DNA from: Burkholderia paludis
GTDB lineage: Bacteria > Pseudomonadota > Gammaproteobacteria > Burkholderiales > Burkholderiaceae
Direction of reading: 5' to 3'
Length of the DNA stretch: 64,000 bases
Assembly (NCBI RefSeq): GCF_000732615.1
Contig: NZ_JPGL01000011.1
Span: forward strand, 62,001 to 126,000
Shown here: positions 42,612 to 51,456 of the stretch, one piece after another
Numbering within the stretch: position 1 is the stretch's first letter
Layout of the letters: every line of letters starts with the position of its first letter
Notes under the pieces: generated by a model
Seen by the model: the letters and a program-made list of their open reading frames with translations, nothing else
What the model was told of the DNA's origin: nothing
Databases searched by the model: none
Translations under genes and position numbers: made by a program

Positions 42612-43520
42612 ATGCAACTGAAATGGCTCGAAGACTTCGTCGAACTCGCGCGCACGCGCAGCTTCACGCGCGCGGCGGAGAACCGCTTCGTCACGCATCC
42701 GGCGTTCGGCCGCCGCATCCGTTCGCTCGAGGAGTGGGTCGGCACGCGGCTGATCGCGCGCACCAAGCCGCTCGAGCTGACCGCGGCCGGCACCGTGTTC
42801 CTCGATGCCGCGTCGAACGCGCTCGACATCCTGCACGGCGCGCGCACCCAGCTTCAGGAAGCGGCGCCGGTGCTGGAGAACAACCTCCGGATCGCGACCG
42901 GCCGCACGCTGTCGGCCACGTTCTTCCCCGACTGGTATGACGAGACGGTCGCCCGCGCGGGCTTCTTCACGGCAACCGTGTCGACCGGCAGCGCGGAGGA
43001 GGCGATCCTGCAGCTCACCGCCGGCGACGCCGACATGCTGATCGTCTATTCGAGCCCGCACACGCGGCTGCTGATCGATCGCGACCGCTTCGACTGGCTG
43101 TCCGTCGCGCGCGAGGTGCTGGTGCCGGTCAGCGCGTTCGATGCGCGCGGCAGCGTGCGCTACCGGCTGCCGGCCGGGCAGGCGCCGGTGCCGTGGCTCG
43201 CATTCGCGCGCACGCTGACGCTGCGCGCGGTGCTGGCGCGCCATCTTGCCGAAATGCCGAACCGTCCGACGCTGCGGCCCGTGTACCAGGCCGACTCGTA
43301 CGAGGCGATCCTGGCGATGGCGCGTCGCGGGCTCGGCCTCGCGTGGCTGCCGCAGCGGCTCGTCGCCGACGACGTGCGGCGGGGCGAGCTTGCGATCGTC
43401 GGCGGCGCCGACTGGCAGATCGGCTTCGACATCGCGCTGTACCGCCGCCGGAACGACCCGCACCCGGTGCTGGACGCGATCTGGCGCAACGCGCCGTCGC
43501 GTGACGGCGAGGACGGCTGA
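42612..43520 (+). CDS. LysR family transcriptional regulator
   Basis: A 302-residue regulator with the LysR helix-turn-helix at the N terminus (QLKWLEDFVELARTRSFTRA then AENRFVTHPAFGRRIRSLEE), where the usual SQPAxSRxI motif is changed to THPAFGRRI. The effector domain follows from residue 90. It stands directly before the MHS transporter and the deacylase-like gene on the same strand and probably controls them. CAGGAGCCC precedes the ATG. Confidence 0.93.
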   Translation: MQLKWLEDFVELARTRSFTRAAENRFVTHPAFGRRIRSLEEWVGTRLIARTKPLELTAAGTVFLDAASNALDILHGARTQLQEAAPVLENNLRIATGRTLSATFFPDWYDETVARAGFFTATVSTGSAEEAILQLTAGDADMLIVYSSPHTRLLIDRDRFDWLSVAREVLVPVSAFDARGSVRYRLPAGQAPVPWLAFARTLTLRAVLARHLAEMPNRPTLRPVYQADSYEAILAMARRGLGLAWLPQRLVADDVRRGELAIVGGADWQIGFDIALYRRRNDPHPVLDAIWRNAPSRDGEDG

Positions 43521-43701
43521 CCCGGCCGGGCGGCGCATGCGGCGCCCGCGCGCCGATCGGCACGATTGCGTGCCGAAACGGCACGAACGCCCGCCCCGCG
43601 TTGCCTACACTCCGCGCTTGACTGGCCCGAACGGCCGCCGGCCACGCCGCGCGCCGTCTTTCAAAATCCTGACGGCCAGCATCACCGGAGGAGCACAAGG
43701 G

Positions 43702-45030
43702 ATGACCCGCAATACGCACGCCGCGACGCCGGCGCCGCACAATCCGTGGCGCGAGATCTGCGCCGCGAGCATCGGCAACGCGCTGGAGTTCTACGATCTG
43801 CTGATCTACGGCTATTTCGCGATCCAGATCGGCCAGCTGTTTTTCCCCACGCACGACGCGGCGACCTCGCTGCTGCTGTCGGTCGGCACGTTCGGCATCT
43901 CGTTCGTGACGCGCCCGCTCGGCTCGATCGTGCTCGGCAGCTATGCGGACCGCGCGGGCCGCAAGGCGTCGCTGACGATGTCGATCGGGCTGATGATGCT
44001 CGGCACCGCGATGATCGCGTTCGCGCCGACCTATGCGCAGATCGGCCTCGCGTCGCCGCTCCTGATCATCGTCGCGCGCATGCTGCAGGGCTTCTCGACC
44101 GGCGGCGAATTCGGCGCGGCGACCGCGTTCATGGTCGAGCAGGCCGATGCGAAGCGCCGCGGCTTCTTCGCGAGCTGGCAGATGTCGACGCAGGGGCTCG
44201 CGACGGTGCTCGCGGCCGGCGTGTCCGCGCTGCTGAGCCTGCTGCTGACGACCGACCAGCTGCATGCGTGGGGCTGGCGCGTCGCATTCTCGGTCGGGCT
44301 GCTGATCGGCCCGGTCGGGCTCTACATTCGCCGCAACATCGACGAACCGGCCGATTTCCGCCGGCTCGGCGAGCAGGGCCGCGCGAAATCGCCGCTGCGC
44401 GACGTGTTCGCCCGCGATCGCGCGAACCTGCTGCTCGGCGCGGGCGTCGTCGCGACGGCCACCGCCTTCAACTACGTGCACAAGCTGTACATGCCGACCT
44501 ACGCGGTCAAGCAGCTGCATATCCCGGCCACGTCGTCGTATCTCGGCGCGGTCGTCACGGGCGCGATGCTGATGGTCGCGGCGCCGGTCGTCGGGCACCT
44601 GTCGGATCGCTTCGGCCGCATCCGCGTGATGCTGATCGCGCTGATCCTGGTGGGCGTGACGACCTGGCCGCTGTTCGTCCTGCTGAACCGCTACCCGACG
44701 GTCGGGACGCTGCTCGCGGTGCAGGCGCTGGTCGGCCTGCTGATCGCGGTGAGCCTCGCGCCGCTGCCGGCGCTGCTCGCCGACATCTTCCCGACGAGCA
44801 CGCGCGGCACCGGCCTCGCGCTGTCGTACAACTTCTCGGTGACGCTGTTCGGCGGCTTCGCGCCGCTGATCGTGACCTGGCTGATCGACGCGACGCACAA
44901 CAAGCTCGCGCCGAGTTTCTACGTGATGGCGACGGCCGTGCTGGGCATCACGTCGGTGATCTCGCTCGGCCGCCGGATGCGCGGCGCGGCCGCCGACGCC
45001 ACGCCGTCGACACGGGCAACCCGCGCGTGA
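43702..45030 (+). CDS. MFS transporter, metabolite:H+ symporter (MHS) type
   Basis: I start at ATG 43702 with GGAGGAG upstream. The 442-residue protein has 12 helices and the MHS (ProP/KgtP) hallmark ASIGNALEFYDLLIYGYFAI, followed by FVTRPLGSIVLGSYADRAGR and ARMLQGFSTGGEFGAATAFM. MHS transporters import carboxylates or amino-acid derivatives with protons. The next gene is an aspartoacylase-like deacylase 81 bases downstream, so an N-acyl amino acid is a reasonable substrate guess. Confidence 0.94.
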   Translation: MTRNTHAATPAPHNPWREICAASIGNALEFYDLLIYGYFAIQIGQLFFPTHDAATSLLLSVGTFGISFVTRPLGSIVLGSYADRAGRKASLTMSIGLMMLGTAMIAFAPTYAQIGLASPLLIIVARMLQGFSTGGEFGAATAFMVEQADAKRRGFFASWQMSTQGLATVLAAGVSALLSLLLTTDQLHAWGWRVAFSVGLLIGPVGLYIRRNIDEPADFRRLGEQGRAKSPLRDVFARDRANLLLGAGVVATATAFNYVHKLYMPTYAVKQLHIPATSSYLGAVVTGAMLMVAAPVVGHLSDRFGRIRVMLIALILVGVTTWPLFVLLNRYPTVGTLLAVQALVGLLIAVSLAPLPALLADIFPTSTRGTGLALSYNFSVTLFGGFAPLIVTWLIDATHNKLAPSFYVMATAVLGITSVISLGRRMRGAAADATPSTRATRA

Positions 45031-45111
45031 CGCGCCGGCCCCGCACCCGATTGTCGCGCGACCGGCGTTGTCCGGTTGCGCGTTTCCCGAACCCTGCTGA
45101 GCGATTCCGAC

Positions 45112-46095
45112 ATGACCACGCTTGAAGCCATCCGCGCCGCATTGCCGGCCTACCCGATCGAAGTGGCCTTCCCCGACATCGCGCGCTGGCGCGCGGGCAA
45201 TACCGGCGTCGATTATCTGCACTCGTTCGACAGCGGCCGGCCCGGCAAGCACGTGATGATCCTCGCGCTGACGCACGGCAACGAAGTCAGCGGCGCGATC
45301 GCCGTGGACACGCTGCTGGCCGCCGGCCTGCGCCCGGTCGCGGGCCGCCTGTCGCTCGGGTTCGGCAACGTCGGCGCGTACGAGCATTTCAGCGCGGCGA
45401 ACGCCGATGCGACGCGCTATCTCGACGAGGACATGAATCGCGTGTGGACGCCGGCCGCGCTCGACGGCGCGCGCGACAGCCGCGAGCTTGCGCGGGCGCG
45501 CGCGATGCGTCCGCTGCTCGATACGGTCGACCTGCTGCTCGACATCCATTCGATGCACGAGGCGTCCGCCCCGCTGATGATGACGGGGCCGCACGAGAAG
45601 GCGATCGCGCTGGCCGCCGCGATCGGCACGCCGGAGCACGTGATCATCGATCGCGGCCATGCAAACGGCACGCGGCTGCGCGACTACGGCGGCTTCGGCG
45701 ATCCGGCGAGCGCGAAGAACGCGCTGCTGATCGAGACGGGCCAGCACTTCGCCGCGAGCGCGCGCGACGTCGCGCTCGACAGCGCCGCGCGCTTCCTGCT
45801 GCATGCCGGCGTTGTCGCGCGCGACGACGTCGCGGCCTTCCTCACGCAAGCCGCGCCGGTGCGGCAGAAGTTCGTCGAGATCACGCAGCCGGTCGTCGCG
45901 CGATCGATGGATTTCCGGTTCGCGCAACCGTTCACGGGGCTGGAGGTGATCGGGCAGGCCGGCACCGAGATCGCGCGCGACGGCGACGACACGATCGTCA
46001 CGCCGTACGACAACTGCGTGATCGTGCAACCGTCGATGCGCCATCTCGGCGTGAACGTCACGATGATGCGGCTGGGGCGGCTGCTGGATCGCTGA
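45112..46095 (+). CDS. succinylglutamate desuccinylase/aspartoacylase family zinc hydrolase
   Basis: I start at ATG 45112; ATG at 45076 is less likely. The 327-residue protein has the AstE/ASPA zinc-carboxypeptidase fold. Ligands His55 and Glu58 lie in LALTHGNEVSGA and His146 in LLLDIHSMHEA, and the family DEDMNRVW (106-113) is present. It should remove an acyl group from an N-acyl amino acid or related amide. With the upstream MHS transporter and LysR regulator it forms a likely uptake-and-deacylation unit. It is not part of an ast operon, so arginine succinylation is unlikely. Confidence 0.9.
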   Translation: MTTLEAIRAALPAYPIEVAFPDIARWRAGNTGVDYLHSFDSGRPGKHVMILALTHGNEVSGAIAVDTLLAAGLRPVAGRLSLGFGNVGAYEHFSAANADATRYLDEDMNRVWTPAALDGARDSRELARARAMRPLLDTVDLLLDIHSMHEASAPLMMTGPHEKAIALAAAIGTPEHVIIDRGHANGTRLRDYGGFGDPASAKNALLIETGQHFAASARDVALDSAARFLLHAGVVARDDVAAFLTQAAPVRQKFVEITQPVVARSMDFRFAQPFTGLEVIGQAGTEIARDGDDTIVTPYDNCVIVQPSMRHLGVNVTMMRLGRLLDR

Positions 46096-46347
46096 ACGCG
46101 GCGGGCGTCGCGCCGCCCGCCCGCTGGCCCGGGTCTCCTGTTGCCCGGGCGCGGCGATCGCGGGCCGCGCGCGTTGCCCGTCCCGGTTCTGAAAGGCGCT
46201 ACACTGCGCGGGTTCCCGAGTGCATCGGGAGTGTCGGGACACCGGCCCCCCGTGCCGGGGCGGCGCCGTTCGACCGCCCGTGCGCCGCACGGCAGGGGCC
46301 CGCATCCCGACTCATTCGAACAAGATCACGAGAGAAAGAGAGGGCCC

Positions 46348-46965
46348 ATGCTGACACGTCTTCGTATCGGACTCGATCGCGCGCGCGACCTGCGCGACGC
46401 AGGGCGACCGTCCCCCGTCCGGCCGCGTCCGCAGGCGAGCGAGCTGGTCGACCTGGACGCGAAGCGCGCGGTATGGCGCGTCGCCGTTCCGGGCCAGGCC
46501 GACTGCTACCTGGCGGCGGCGCCCGTCGAAACGGAACGTTACGTCGTGCACCTCGACGCGGAAACGTTCTACGGCCTGTGGCTCGGCACGAGCCCGCGCT
46601 TCCCGCAACTGAATTCGCAGGACTGCGTGCCGCGCCGCGCGATGCCGCTCGACGGCAAGTACGCGTCGGCCGCCGCCGCGTTCCGGGCCGGCCGCCAGGA
46701 ACCCGTGACGCTGCCGCCGGTCGGCTACTGGCTCGAGGGCAGCGGGTACGCCGTCGCGATGAGCGACGGGATGACGCGCACCTACTGGCTGCTCGCCAAT
46801 CGCGTGCGATCGTTTCCGGTGAGCGTCGACAACGCGACCTGGGCCACGATGCTGAACAACATGGCCGGCGTCGGCGTCGCGCCGATCGCGTACCGCGAAC
46901 TGTTTTCCCGGCGCGGGCAGGCCGTGCCGCGCGACCCGGCCGCGCCGGGTCGCGCGCCGGTTTGA
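46348..46965 (+). CDS. possible plasmid fertility inhibition factor family protein
   Basis: I start at ATG 46348, preceded by AGAGAGGG. The 205-residue protein has no signal or membrane segment. The core from residue 38 (RAVWRVAVPGQADCYLAAAP, then TERYVVHLDAETFYGLWLGT, then GMTRTYWLLANRVRSFPVSV) resembles FiwA-like plasmid fertility inhibition factors, which block conjugative transfer of other plasmids by an unknown mechanism. I rate the family call as tentative. Its place directly before a retron reverse transcriptase would fit a conflict or defence-related island. Confidence 0.6.
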   Translation: MLTRLRIGLDRARDLRDAGRPSPVRPRPQASELVDLDAKRAVWRVAVPGQADCYLAAAPVETERYVVHLDAETFYGLWLGTSPRFPQLNSQDCVPRRAMPLDGKYASAAAAFRAGRQEPVTLPPVGYWLEGSGYAVAMSDGMTRTYWLLANRVRSFPVSVDNATWATMLNNMAGVGVAPIAYRELFSRRGQAVPRDPAAPGRAPV

Positions 46966-47003
46966 CACGCCGCGCGTCCGGCCAGTAAAGTCGCAGCGCG
47001 GGC

Positions 47004-47157
47004 CGGTGGGTCAAGCACACGCCCGGAACAGGCAGCCGATGTTCCAGGACTACGGGGCTACCCCGTGGAGGAGATCGACACCCCGATGCATCGCAAGGGG
47101 CCCCGTTGCGCGTCGCGCAACGTCACCCCTCGCAGTACCGGTCACGTTGGCTCATCG
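47004..47157 (+). ncRNA. predicted retron msr-msd RNA
   Basis: Folded by hand. The left end CGGTGGGTCAA (47004-47014) can pair with TTGGCTCATCG (47147-47157) over 11 pairs including three G-U, the expected a1/a2 duplex. G47015 just after a1, in AAGC context, is the candidate branching guanosine. Then come two short stem-loops (GGAACA 47025-47030 with TGTTCC 47040-47045; ACGGGG 47052-47057 with CCCCGT 47061-47066) as msr. A long hairpin follows as msd: GCAAGGGG 47093-47100 with CCCCTCGC 47126-47133, and inner CGTTGCGCG with CGCGCAACG (47104-47122). It fills the gap before the RT gene, where retron RNAs lie. No experimental or covariance support. Confidence 0.6.
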
Positions 47158-47175
47158 TCCCGCCCATTCCTTTCC

Positions 47176-48525
47176 ATGTACGCCACCCTGCGCGACACCA
47201 CCCGCACGATTGCCGAAGCGATGCTGGCGGGCGCCCCCGAGCGCGCCGGCATCCTGTCGCGGATGGCGGCGGTGCTCGGCGTCGCGCCGCCGTGGGCCCA
47301 TGAATTCGCGGATGCGGCGCTCGTGCGCTTCGGCGCGCAGTGGGCCGACGTCGGGATCGATGCGCTCGCGGCGGACCTGGCCGAGGCGCCGGCATTCGTG
47401 CTGGCGTGGTACGGCCACGATCGGCCCGCCGCGATCCGCATCGTGCGGCGGCCGCCGGTCCAGCGGCCATTGCCGGCGCCGCTCGCCGGCTGCGACGTGC
47501 CGCACTGGGCGACGCCCGGCGATCTTGCCGGCTGGCTCGGGGTGAGCGTGCCGGAACTCGACTGGCTGTCCGACCACTGGCGCGTCGACGCGCGCGGCGC
47601 CGCCGCGCCGCTGCATCACTACACGTACGTGGCGCACGACAAGCGCAGCGGCGGGTGCCGCCTGGTCGAGATCCCGAAGGGGCGGCTGCGCGAAGCGCAG
47701 CGTCGCGTCCTGCACGGCCTGCTCGATCGCATCGCGCCGCACGACGCGGCGCATGGTTTCCGCAGGGGGCGCGGGATCGTGTCGTTCGCGGCGCCGCACG
47801 CGGATCGCGATGTCGTCGTCCGCTTCGATCTCGCGGATTTCTTCGTATCGGTACGCGCCGCGCGCATTCACGCGCTGTTCGTCACGCTCGGGTATCCGGC
47901 CGAAGTCGCGCGCACGCTCACCGGGCTGTGTACCAATCGCGTGCCGTCCGCGCGTCTGCTCGCGCCCGACCTGCGCGACCGGTTCGACTGGATCGGCCGC
48001 CAGCGCTATCGCGAACGGCATCTGCCGCAGGGGGCGCCGACCTCGCCGGCGCTGGCGAACCTGAGCGCCTTCCGCTTCGACATGCGGCTCGCCGCGCTCG
48101 CGCGTTCGCTCGACGCCACCTACACGCGCTATGCCGACGATCTCGCCTTCTCGGGCGGCGGCGCGCTGGCGCGCGAGGTCGAGCGTCTGCAGGTCAGGGT
48201 CGCCGCGATCGCGCTCGAGGAAGGTTTCGCGCTGCAGTTGCGCAAGACCCGCGTGATGCGGCGCGGCGTGCGCCAGCAACTGGCCGGCGTGGTCGTCAAC
48301 CGTCATCCGAACCTGGCCCGCGACGAGTTCGACCGCCTGAAGGCCATCCTGACCAACTGCATCCGGAGCGGCCCGGCGTCGCAGAACCGCGACGCGCATC
48401 CGGACTTCCGCGCGCATCTCGCCGGGCGCGTCGCGCAAGCCGCCGCGCTGAACGCGGCGCGTGGCGCAAAGCTGCGTGCGCTGTTCGACCGGATCGCGTG
48501 GCATGCCCGCGATTTCGACCGGTAG
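47176..48525 (+). CDS. retron-type reverse transcriptase with N-terminal extension
   Basis: I start at ATG 47176; earlier starts (GTG 47065, ATG 47086) would translate the predicted retron RNA. The 449-residue enzyme has a 160-residue helical N-terminal extension, then the RT domain: KRSGGCRLVEIPKGRLREAQ, motif 3 with VVRFDLADFFVSV (FDLADFF at 217-223, first catalytic Asp), LPQGAPTSPALANL (285-291 QGAPTSP) and the catalytic YADDLAFSG (YADD 319-322). RQQLAGVVVN stands where retron RTs have VTG. It would prime from the folded RNA upstream to make msDNA. The long N terminus resembles myxobacterial retron enzymes. No classical effector gene is fused. Confidence 0.88.
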   Translation: MYATLRDTTRTIAEAMLAGAPERAGILSRMAAVLGVAPPWAHEFADAALVRFGAQWADVGIDALAADLAEAPAFVLAWYGHDRPAAIRIVRRPPVQRPLPAPLAGCDVPHWATPGDLAGWLGVSVPELDWLSDHWRVDARGAAAPLHHYTYVAHDKRSGGCRLVEIPKGRLREAQRRVLHGLLDRIAPHDAAHGFRRGRGIVSFAAPHADRDVVVRFDLADFFVSVRAARIHALFVTLGYPAEVARTLTGLCTNRVPSARLLAPDLRDRFDWIGRQRYRERHLPQGAPTSPALANLSAFRFDMRLAALARSLDATYTRYADDLAFSGGGALAREVERLQVRVAAIALEEGFALQLRKTRVMRRGVRQQLAGVVVNRHPNLARDEFDRLKAILTNCIRSGPASQNRDAHPDFRAHLAGRVAQAAALNAARGAKLRALFDRIAWHARDFDR

Positions 48526-48602
48526 GCGGGCGGGCCCGCCGCGCCGCCGGCCGGCCCCTTTTTTCGGCATGACGCCCGGCACTGCTATCATTCGCGCCGT
48601 GC

Positions 48603-48626
48603 CGCACCAGTGCCATGGTGCGGCGC
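48603..48626. other. strong hairpin downstream of the reverse transcriptase
   Basis: A perfect 9-bp stem (GCCGCACCA / TGGTGCGGC) with a six-base loop, 77 bases past the RT stop codon. No T-run follows. It could be an mRNA end element or part of a small RNA between RT and the H-NS gene. Confidence 0.55.
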
Positions 48627-48784
48627 CGGCTTGCCGCAGCCGCCCGCCGTCCCTATGAGCGAGGCGAATTGCGCATTGCCGGCCAGGCGCAGCCGGTCAT
48701 CGAGTGACGCGCGACGTCGTATCGTGCGCGTCGCGCAAGCCATGCCGGCCCGAACCAACGAATCATGGATCTGACAGCGCCGAG

Positions 48785-48825
48785 TGGCGGAACTTCATGG
48801 TAGGTTCCGCCATCGGAGGTTTTTT
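48785..48825 (+). promoter_or_regulatory. structured leader of the H-NS-family gene, possible attenuator
   Basis: A perfect 9-bp stem (TGGCGGAAC / GTTCCGCCA, 48785-48812) with a ten-base loop is followed, seven bases later, by six T residues (48820-48825). It lies 30-70 bases before the H-NS start codon. It may be a terminator for upstream transcription or an attenuator in the leader. The rest of the 48527-48784 stretch has no gene that I can support. Confidence 0.55.
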
Positions 48826-48854
48826 GCGGAAACATGCCCAAAGAGGATGAATAC

Positions 48855-49184
48855 ATGACCCAGGCCCTGCGGGAACTCGAAGCACAACTTCGGGACCTGA
48901 ACATCAAGCTGTCTGATGCGAAGCAGAAGGAGAAGCAGGCCGCGCTCGCGGCATTCAAGGAACAGGTCGAGCTTCTGGGAATCACGCAGCAGGAAGTGCT
49001 GAGCGCACTCGGCTATATCGTCCAGCGCAAGCGCAAGGCGCCCGCCAAGTATTACGACCCGACGACCGGCCGCTCGTGGTCGGGTCGCGGCCCGCGGCCG
49101 AAATGGCTCGACGGCAAGGATCTCGATACGCTCGTCGTCGACCGCGAGGCCAAGACCTGGTGGCCCGGCGACGATCAGGGCTGA
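48855..49184 (+). CDS. H-NS family nucleoid-associated protein
   Basis: I prefer ATG 48855 because AGAGGA lies eight bases upstream; ATG 48834 adds seven residues. The 109-residue protein has an N-terminal coiled coil (QALRELEAQLRDLNIKLSDA, then KQKEKQAALAAFKEQVELLG) for oligomerisation. The C-terminal DNA-binding part reads KYYDPTTGRSWSGRGPRPKW then LDGKDLDTLVVD, with the WSGRGxxPxW core of betaproteobacterial H-NS (Bv3F-like) and the minor-groove-inserting RGP loop. H-NS proteins silence AT-rich foreign DNA. Many paralogues exist in Burkholderia; this one lies beside a retron. Confidence 0.92.
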   Translation: MTQALRELEAQLRDLNIKLSDAKQKEKQAALAAFKEQVELLGITQQEVLSALGYIVQRKRKAPAKYYDPTTGRSWSGRGPRPKWLDGKDLDTLVVDREAKTWWPGDDQG

Positions 49185-49463
49185 AGCCGGCCGGGTCGTC
49201 TGACCGCCCGGCGCCGTCCGGTTCGCGCACGCGGGCCGGCCAGCCGTCTTTCATCCGGTGTCCGGCCTGAGTGCGACATCGCCGGCTTTGCCCCGCCGAC
49301 ACCGGCTCGCCGTTTCCCCCGCTCGTTGTTCCCGGATTCCCGCGTCGCGTTCCGCAAGGGGAGCGACGCGCGCGCGGCGCGCCGCCGCCGCCGGCAGGTC
49401 CGCCCGCCCTTCGTCGGCGGGCGCAGGCCGTAGAATGTCGCCGGACCTTCGTGGCAGGACACC

Positions 49464-50711
49464 ATGGCAGCAAACATGAAATCTTCGACGCTCGGCGGCC
49501 CGTCGGCCCCGCGCGTGGAACAGGTCGGCGCGTACGCTTGGAAAGCGCTGGCCGGATCGGCGATCGGCTATGCGATGGACGGCTTCGACCTGCTGATCCT
49601 CGGCTTCATGCTGCCGGCGATCACGGCGGCGCTGCAACTGACGCCCGGGCAGGGCGGCGCGCTGGTCACCTGGACGCTGATCGGCGCCGTCGCGGGCGGC
49701 ATCCTGTTCGGCGCGCTGGCCGATCGTTACGGGCGCGTGCGCGTGCTGACCTGGACGATCCTGCTGTTCGCGATCTTCACCGGGCTGTGCGCGTTCGCGC
49801 GCGGCTTCTGGGATCTGCTCGCCTATCGCACCATCGCGGGCGTCGGCCTGGGCGGCGAATTCGGGATCGGCATGGCGCTCGCGGCGGAAGCATGGCCGGC
49901 GAGCAAGCGCGCACGCGTGTCGTGCTACGTCGCGCTCGGCTGGCAGGCCGGCGTGCTGCTGGCCGCGCTGCTGACGCCGTTCCTGCTGCTCCACGTCGGC
50001 TGGCGCGGCATGTTCGTGGTCGGCGTGCTGCCCGCGCTGCTCGCGTGGGGCATGCGCAACAGGCTGCACGAGCCGGAAGCGTTCGTGCAGCGCGCGACGC
50101 GGCCGGAGGCGAACGCATTTCGCCTGCTCGTCGCGGACGGCCGCACCGCGCGCATGAGCATCGGCATCGTGATCCTGTGTTCGGTCCAGAACTTCGGCTA
50201 CTACGGGATCATGATCTGGCTGCCGACCTTCCTGTCGAAACAGATGGGCTTCTCGCTGACGAAGTCGGGGCTGTGGACGGCGGCGACGGTCGTCGGGATG
50301 ATGATCGGCGTCTGGGTGTTCGGGCAACTGGCGGACCGCATCGGGCGCAAGCCGACGTTCCTGCTGTACCAGCTCGGCTCGGTCGCGACGGTCATCGCGT
50401 ATGCGCGGCTGTCGGACCCGACGGCGATGCTGTGGGCCGGCGCGTTGATGGGCATGTTCGTCAACGGGATGGTCGGCGGCTACGGCACGCTGATGTCCGA
50501 AGGCTATCCGACGGCCGCGCGCGCGACCGCGCAGAACGTGCTGTGGAATATCGGCCGCGCGGTCGGCGGCTTCGGCCCGGTCGCGGTCGGCGCGCTTGCC
50601 GCGCACTACTCGTTCCAGACGGCCATTGCGCTGCTGGCCGGCCTCTACGTGCTCGACATGGTCGCGACGCTGTTCCTGATCCCGGAACTCAAGGGCGTCG
50701 AGCTCGAATGA
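49464..50711 (+). CDS. MFS transporter, aromatic acid:H+ symporter (AAHS) type
   Basis: The 415-residue protein has 12 helices and begins after a weak GGCAGGACACC. The AAHS hallmark AIGYAMDGFDLLILGFMLPA is in helix 1, with the Asp required for aromatic-acid transport in PcaK/BenK. GALADRYGRVRVLTWTILLF and a second GQLADRIGRKPTFLLYQLGS form the duplicated motif A loops, and RTIAGVGLGGEFGIGMALAA is helix 4. It likely imports a benzoate-like or short carboxylic acid. No degradation genes are adjacent. The 280-base upstream region shows nothing else. Confidence 0.92.
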   Translation: MAANMKSSTLGGPSAPRVEQVGAYAWKALAGSAIGYAMDGFDLLILGFMLPAITAALQLTPGQGGALVTWTLIGAVAGGILFGALADRYGRVRVLTWTILLFAIFTGLCAFARGFWDLLAYRTIAGVGLGGEFGIGMALAAEAWPASKRARVSCYVALGWQAGVLLAALLTPFLLLHVGWRGMFVVGVLPALLAWGMRNRLHEPEAFVQRATRPEANAFRLLVADGRTARMSIGIVILCSVQNFGYYGIMIWLPTFLSKQMGFSLTKSGLWTAATVVGMMIGVWVFGQLADRIGRKPTFLLYQLGSVATVIAYARLSDPTAMLWAGALMGMFVNGMVGGYGTLMSEGYPTAARATAQNVLWNIGRAVGGFGPVAVGALAAHYSFQTAIALLAGLYVLDMVATLFLIPELKGVELE

Positions 50712-50754
50712 GCGCGGCGAGCGCGCGCAACCCACGACTTCACTGGAAGCCACG

Positions 50755-51300
50755 ATGCAGCAGAAGAACAGGACGATCGGCGTGATGGGTTCGGGGAAGG
50801 AGCCGTGGCTCGCGTATTCCGGGCCGCTCGGCGCGTGGCTCGCGCAGGCCGGGTTCAATCTGCTGACGGGCGGCGGCCAGGGCGTGATGCTGGCGGTCGC
50901 GCGCGCGTTCGCCGGCGTGCCCGGGCGGGCCGGCCGCTCGATCGGCATCCTGCCGACGCGGGGCGATCCGCTCGCGGGCTTCGTGCCGCTCGACGGTTAT
51001 CCGCATCCGTTCGTCGACATCCCGATCCTCACGCCGCTGCCGCGCCGCGAACCGGACGCGGATCCGCACACGATCAACCGCAATTACGTGAACGTGCTCA
51101 GCAGCGACCTGATCGTCGCGCTGCCGGGCGGGCCGGGCACCGCCGAGGAGATTTCGCTCGCGCGGCGCTGGGGCAAGCCGCTCGTCTGCTTCGGGCCGGA
51201 CGGTGCGTTTCGCGAGCTTGCCGCGGGCGCCGTGTGCACGTCGTCGCTCGACGACGTGATCCGGTTCGTGACGGACGCGTTCGCACACGCGCCGCGATAG
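50755..51300 (+). CDS. LOG-like/TIGR00725 Rossmann-fold protein
   Basis: A 181-residue protein with the YvdD/LOG-like fold. TIGVMGSGKEPWLAYSGPLG opens the Rossmann strand, LLTGGGQGVMLAVARAFAGV provides the GGGxxGxM loop and VALPGGPGTAEEISLARRWG the PGGxGTxxE phosphate-binding motif that defines lysine-decarboxylase-like phosphoribohydrolases. LOG enzymes release cytokinin bases from nucleotides; the TIGR00725 branch is of unknown role and may bind molybdopterin-like or nucleotide ligands. It follows the MFS gene by 43 bases and may be cotranscribed. Confidence 0.88.
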   Translation: MQQKNRTIGVMGSGKEPWLAYSGPLGAWLAQAGFNLLTGGGQGVMLAVARAFAGVPGRAGRSIGILPTRGDPLAGFVPLDGYPHPFVDIPILTPLPRREPDADPHTINRNYVNVLSSDLIVALPGGPGTAEEISLARRWGKPLVCFGPDGAFRELAAGAVCTSSLDDVIRFVTDAFAHAPR

Positions 51301-51456
51301 TTCGCGCGGACGATACGGCCGGCGCCGTCGCGAGGCGGGTGTGCGTGCCGTCGTCGGCGTCGGCGTCGTGGCGCGTACTCCTGCACGTTCCGCGGCAGCC
51401 GCGCCGCCAGCGCGGACCGGCCGCCGGCGGCACGTGTCAGCTGCGCCGCGCGCCGT

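Noticed and set aside
43129-46305. Very long minus-strand open frame (1058 codons) through the LysR, MHS and deacylase genes
   Set aside because: It is antisense to three genes with clear family motifs, is Arg/Ala/His-rich and has no domain. It is a high-GC codon-bias shadow, as are similar long frames at 60545-63364, 17406-19934 and 14458-16386.
47065-47175. N-terminal extension of the reverse transcriptase from GTG 47065 or ATG 47086
   Set aside because: The extra residues are basic and low in structure, and the DNA folds as the predicted retron RNA; a protein start inside it is unlikely.
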